From an uncultured bacterium (GTDB lineage Bacteria > Verrucomicrobiota > Kiritimatiellia > RFP12 > UBA1067), in assembly GCA_902773475.1 (NCBI GenBank), contig CACYEO010000210.1:1-6565 (forward strand): a DNA stretch of 6,565 nucleotides, read 5' to 3'. Below the pieces are notes generated by a model. The model made no database searches. It had not been told where the DNA came from and worked only from the letters and a program-made list of their open reading frames with translations. This document shows positions 6,369-6,565 of the stretch, piece after piece (the first letter of the stretch is position 1; each line of letters starts with the position of its first letter). The position numbers were made by a program, and so were the translations under genes.

Positions 6369-6383
6369 TTTTTCAAGGCGGGA

Positions 6384-6412
6384 AGTTAACCATAACCGCC
6401 CCGGAAAATCAA
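6384..6412 (-). promoter_or_regulatory. Weak candidate sigma-70-like promoter for secG operon
   Basis: On the minus strand TTGATT (6407-6412; 4 of 6 to TTGACA) is followed after 17 bp by TTAACT (6384-6389; 3 of 6 to TATAAT). It lies about 53 bp ahead of the secG ATG. The match is poor and the host's promoter consensus is unknown, so this is only the best place to look. Confidence 0.25.
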
Positions 6413-6434
6413 GCCGAAACGGTAAAACAAGTGC

Positions 6435-6448
6435 AATTTGCGCAAATT
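6435..6448. promoter_or_regulatory. Perfect 14-bp palindrome upstream of the operon
   Basis: aatttgcgcaaatt reads identically on both strands and sits about 23 bp upstream of the candidate -35 and about 104 bp from the secG start. Its size and symmetry suit a dimeric DNA-binding regulator. No second copy was seen in the window. Confidence 0.4.
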
Positions 6449-6459
6449 CGCGCGCGCAT

Positions 6460-6560
6460 GGAGAAGAAGAAGGGGAAAAAGGGGAAAGGGAAGTGTTTGG
6501 GTGTTTGGGTGTTTGGGTTGGGAATGCGGCGCGGGGCCAAGCCCCTTGAACCGGCAGGGC
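6460..6560 (-). repeat. Composite repeat, inverted copy: purine tract, octamer array, hairpin, CCGGCAGGGC
   Basis: A 34-nt uninterrupted purine run (6460-6493) leads into three perfect gtgtttgg octamers (6493-6500, 6501-6508, 6509-6516) and a decayed gttggg. A hairpin, ggggc-caa-gcccc, lies at 6533-6545, and ccggcagggc at 6551-6560. Read on the minus strand the order is GCCCTGCCGG, spacer with attccc, then CCAAACAC octamers. That is the same order and 8-bp unit family as the plus-strand copy at 386-472. The sequence 6332-6565 otherwise contains no gene. Confidence 0.7.
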
Positions 6561-6565
6561 GTGCA

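Noticed and set aside
6332..6376. Longer SecG from a TTG at 6376
   Set aside because: It would put 15 charged residues before helix one and run through the leader hairpin. ATG 6331 has a ribosome-binding site and matches family N-termini.

Overview
The window is GC-rich bacterial chromosomal DNA. It carries one five-gene cluster, all on the minus strand (5720-6331 down to 544-1854), between two non-coding ends packed with short repeats. In transcription order the genes are secG (SecYEG translocase subunit), an LptF/LptG-family permease, an unrecognised multi-spanning membrane protein, an AMP-forming acyl-CoA synthetase, and a secreted serpin-family protein. The first pair is separated by 26 bp and the second by 15 bp. 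The third pair overlaps as ATGA, and the last gap is 15 bp, so the set looks like one operon read from upstream of secG.

The Lpt-type permease implies a diderm cell with LPS-like glycolipid. The GC-rich codon use, the Ala/Pro/Lys-rich SecG tail, the bacterial serpin and the peculiar intergenic 7-9 bp repeat arrays all fit an uncultured member of the PVC group (Kiritimatiellae/Lentisphaerae/Verrucomicrobia-like). That placement is inference from gestalt, not from a marker gene.

Layout: 1-543 holds no credible gene. It is a mosaic of different short repeats: an AACAAC inverted cluster, a gagacgc array, a gcggatR array, a compact three-hairpin structure, and an ACTCAAAC array. 544-1854 encodes the serpin, 1870-3552 the acyl-CoA ligase, 3549-4523 the membrane protein, 4539-5693 the LptF/G protein and 5720-6331 SecG. 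6332-6565 is the secG leader and upstream region, with a 6-bp leader hairpin, a weak promoter candidate, a perfect 14-bp palindrome, a 34-nt purine tract, and a second copy of the octamer array in inverted orientation.

The theme is envelope biogenesis: protein export (SecG), lipid export (LptF/G), acyl-chain activation (ligase), and a protein exported through Sec (serpin). The two most unusual points are the serpin, whose reactive-centre loop carries a long charged insertion and an un-serpin-like hinge, and the composite repeat (GCCCTGCCGG plus an octamer array) that brackets the cluster in inverted orientation.
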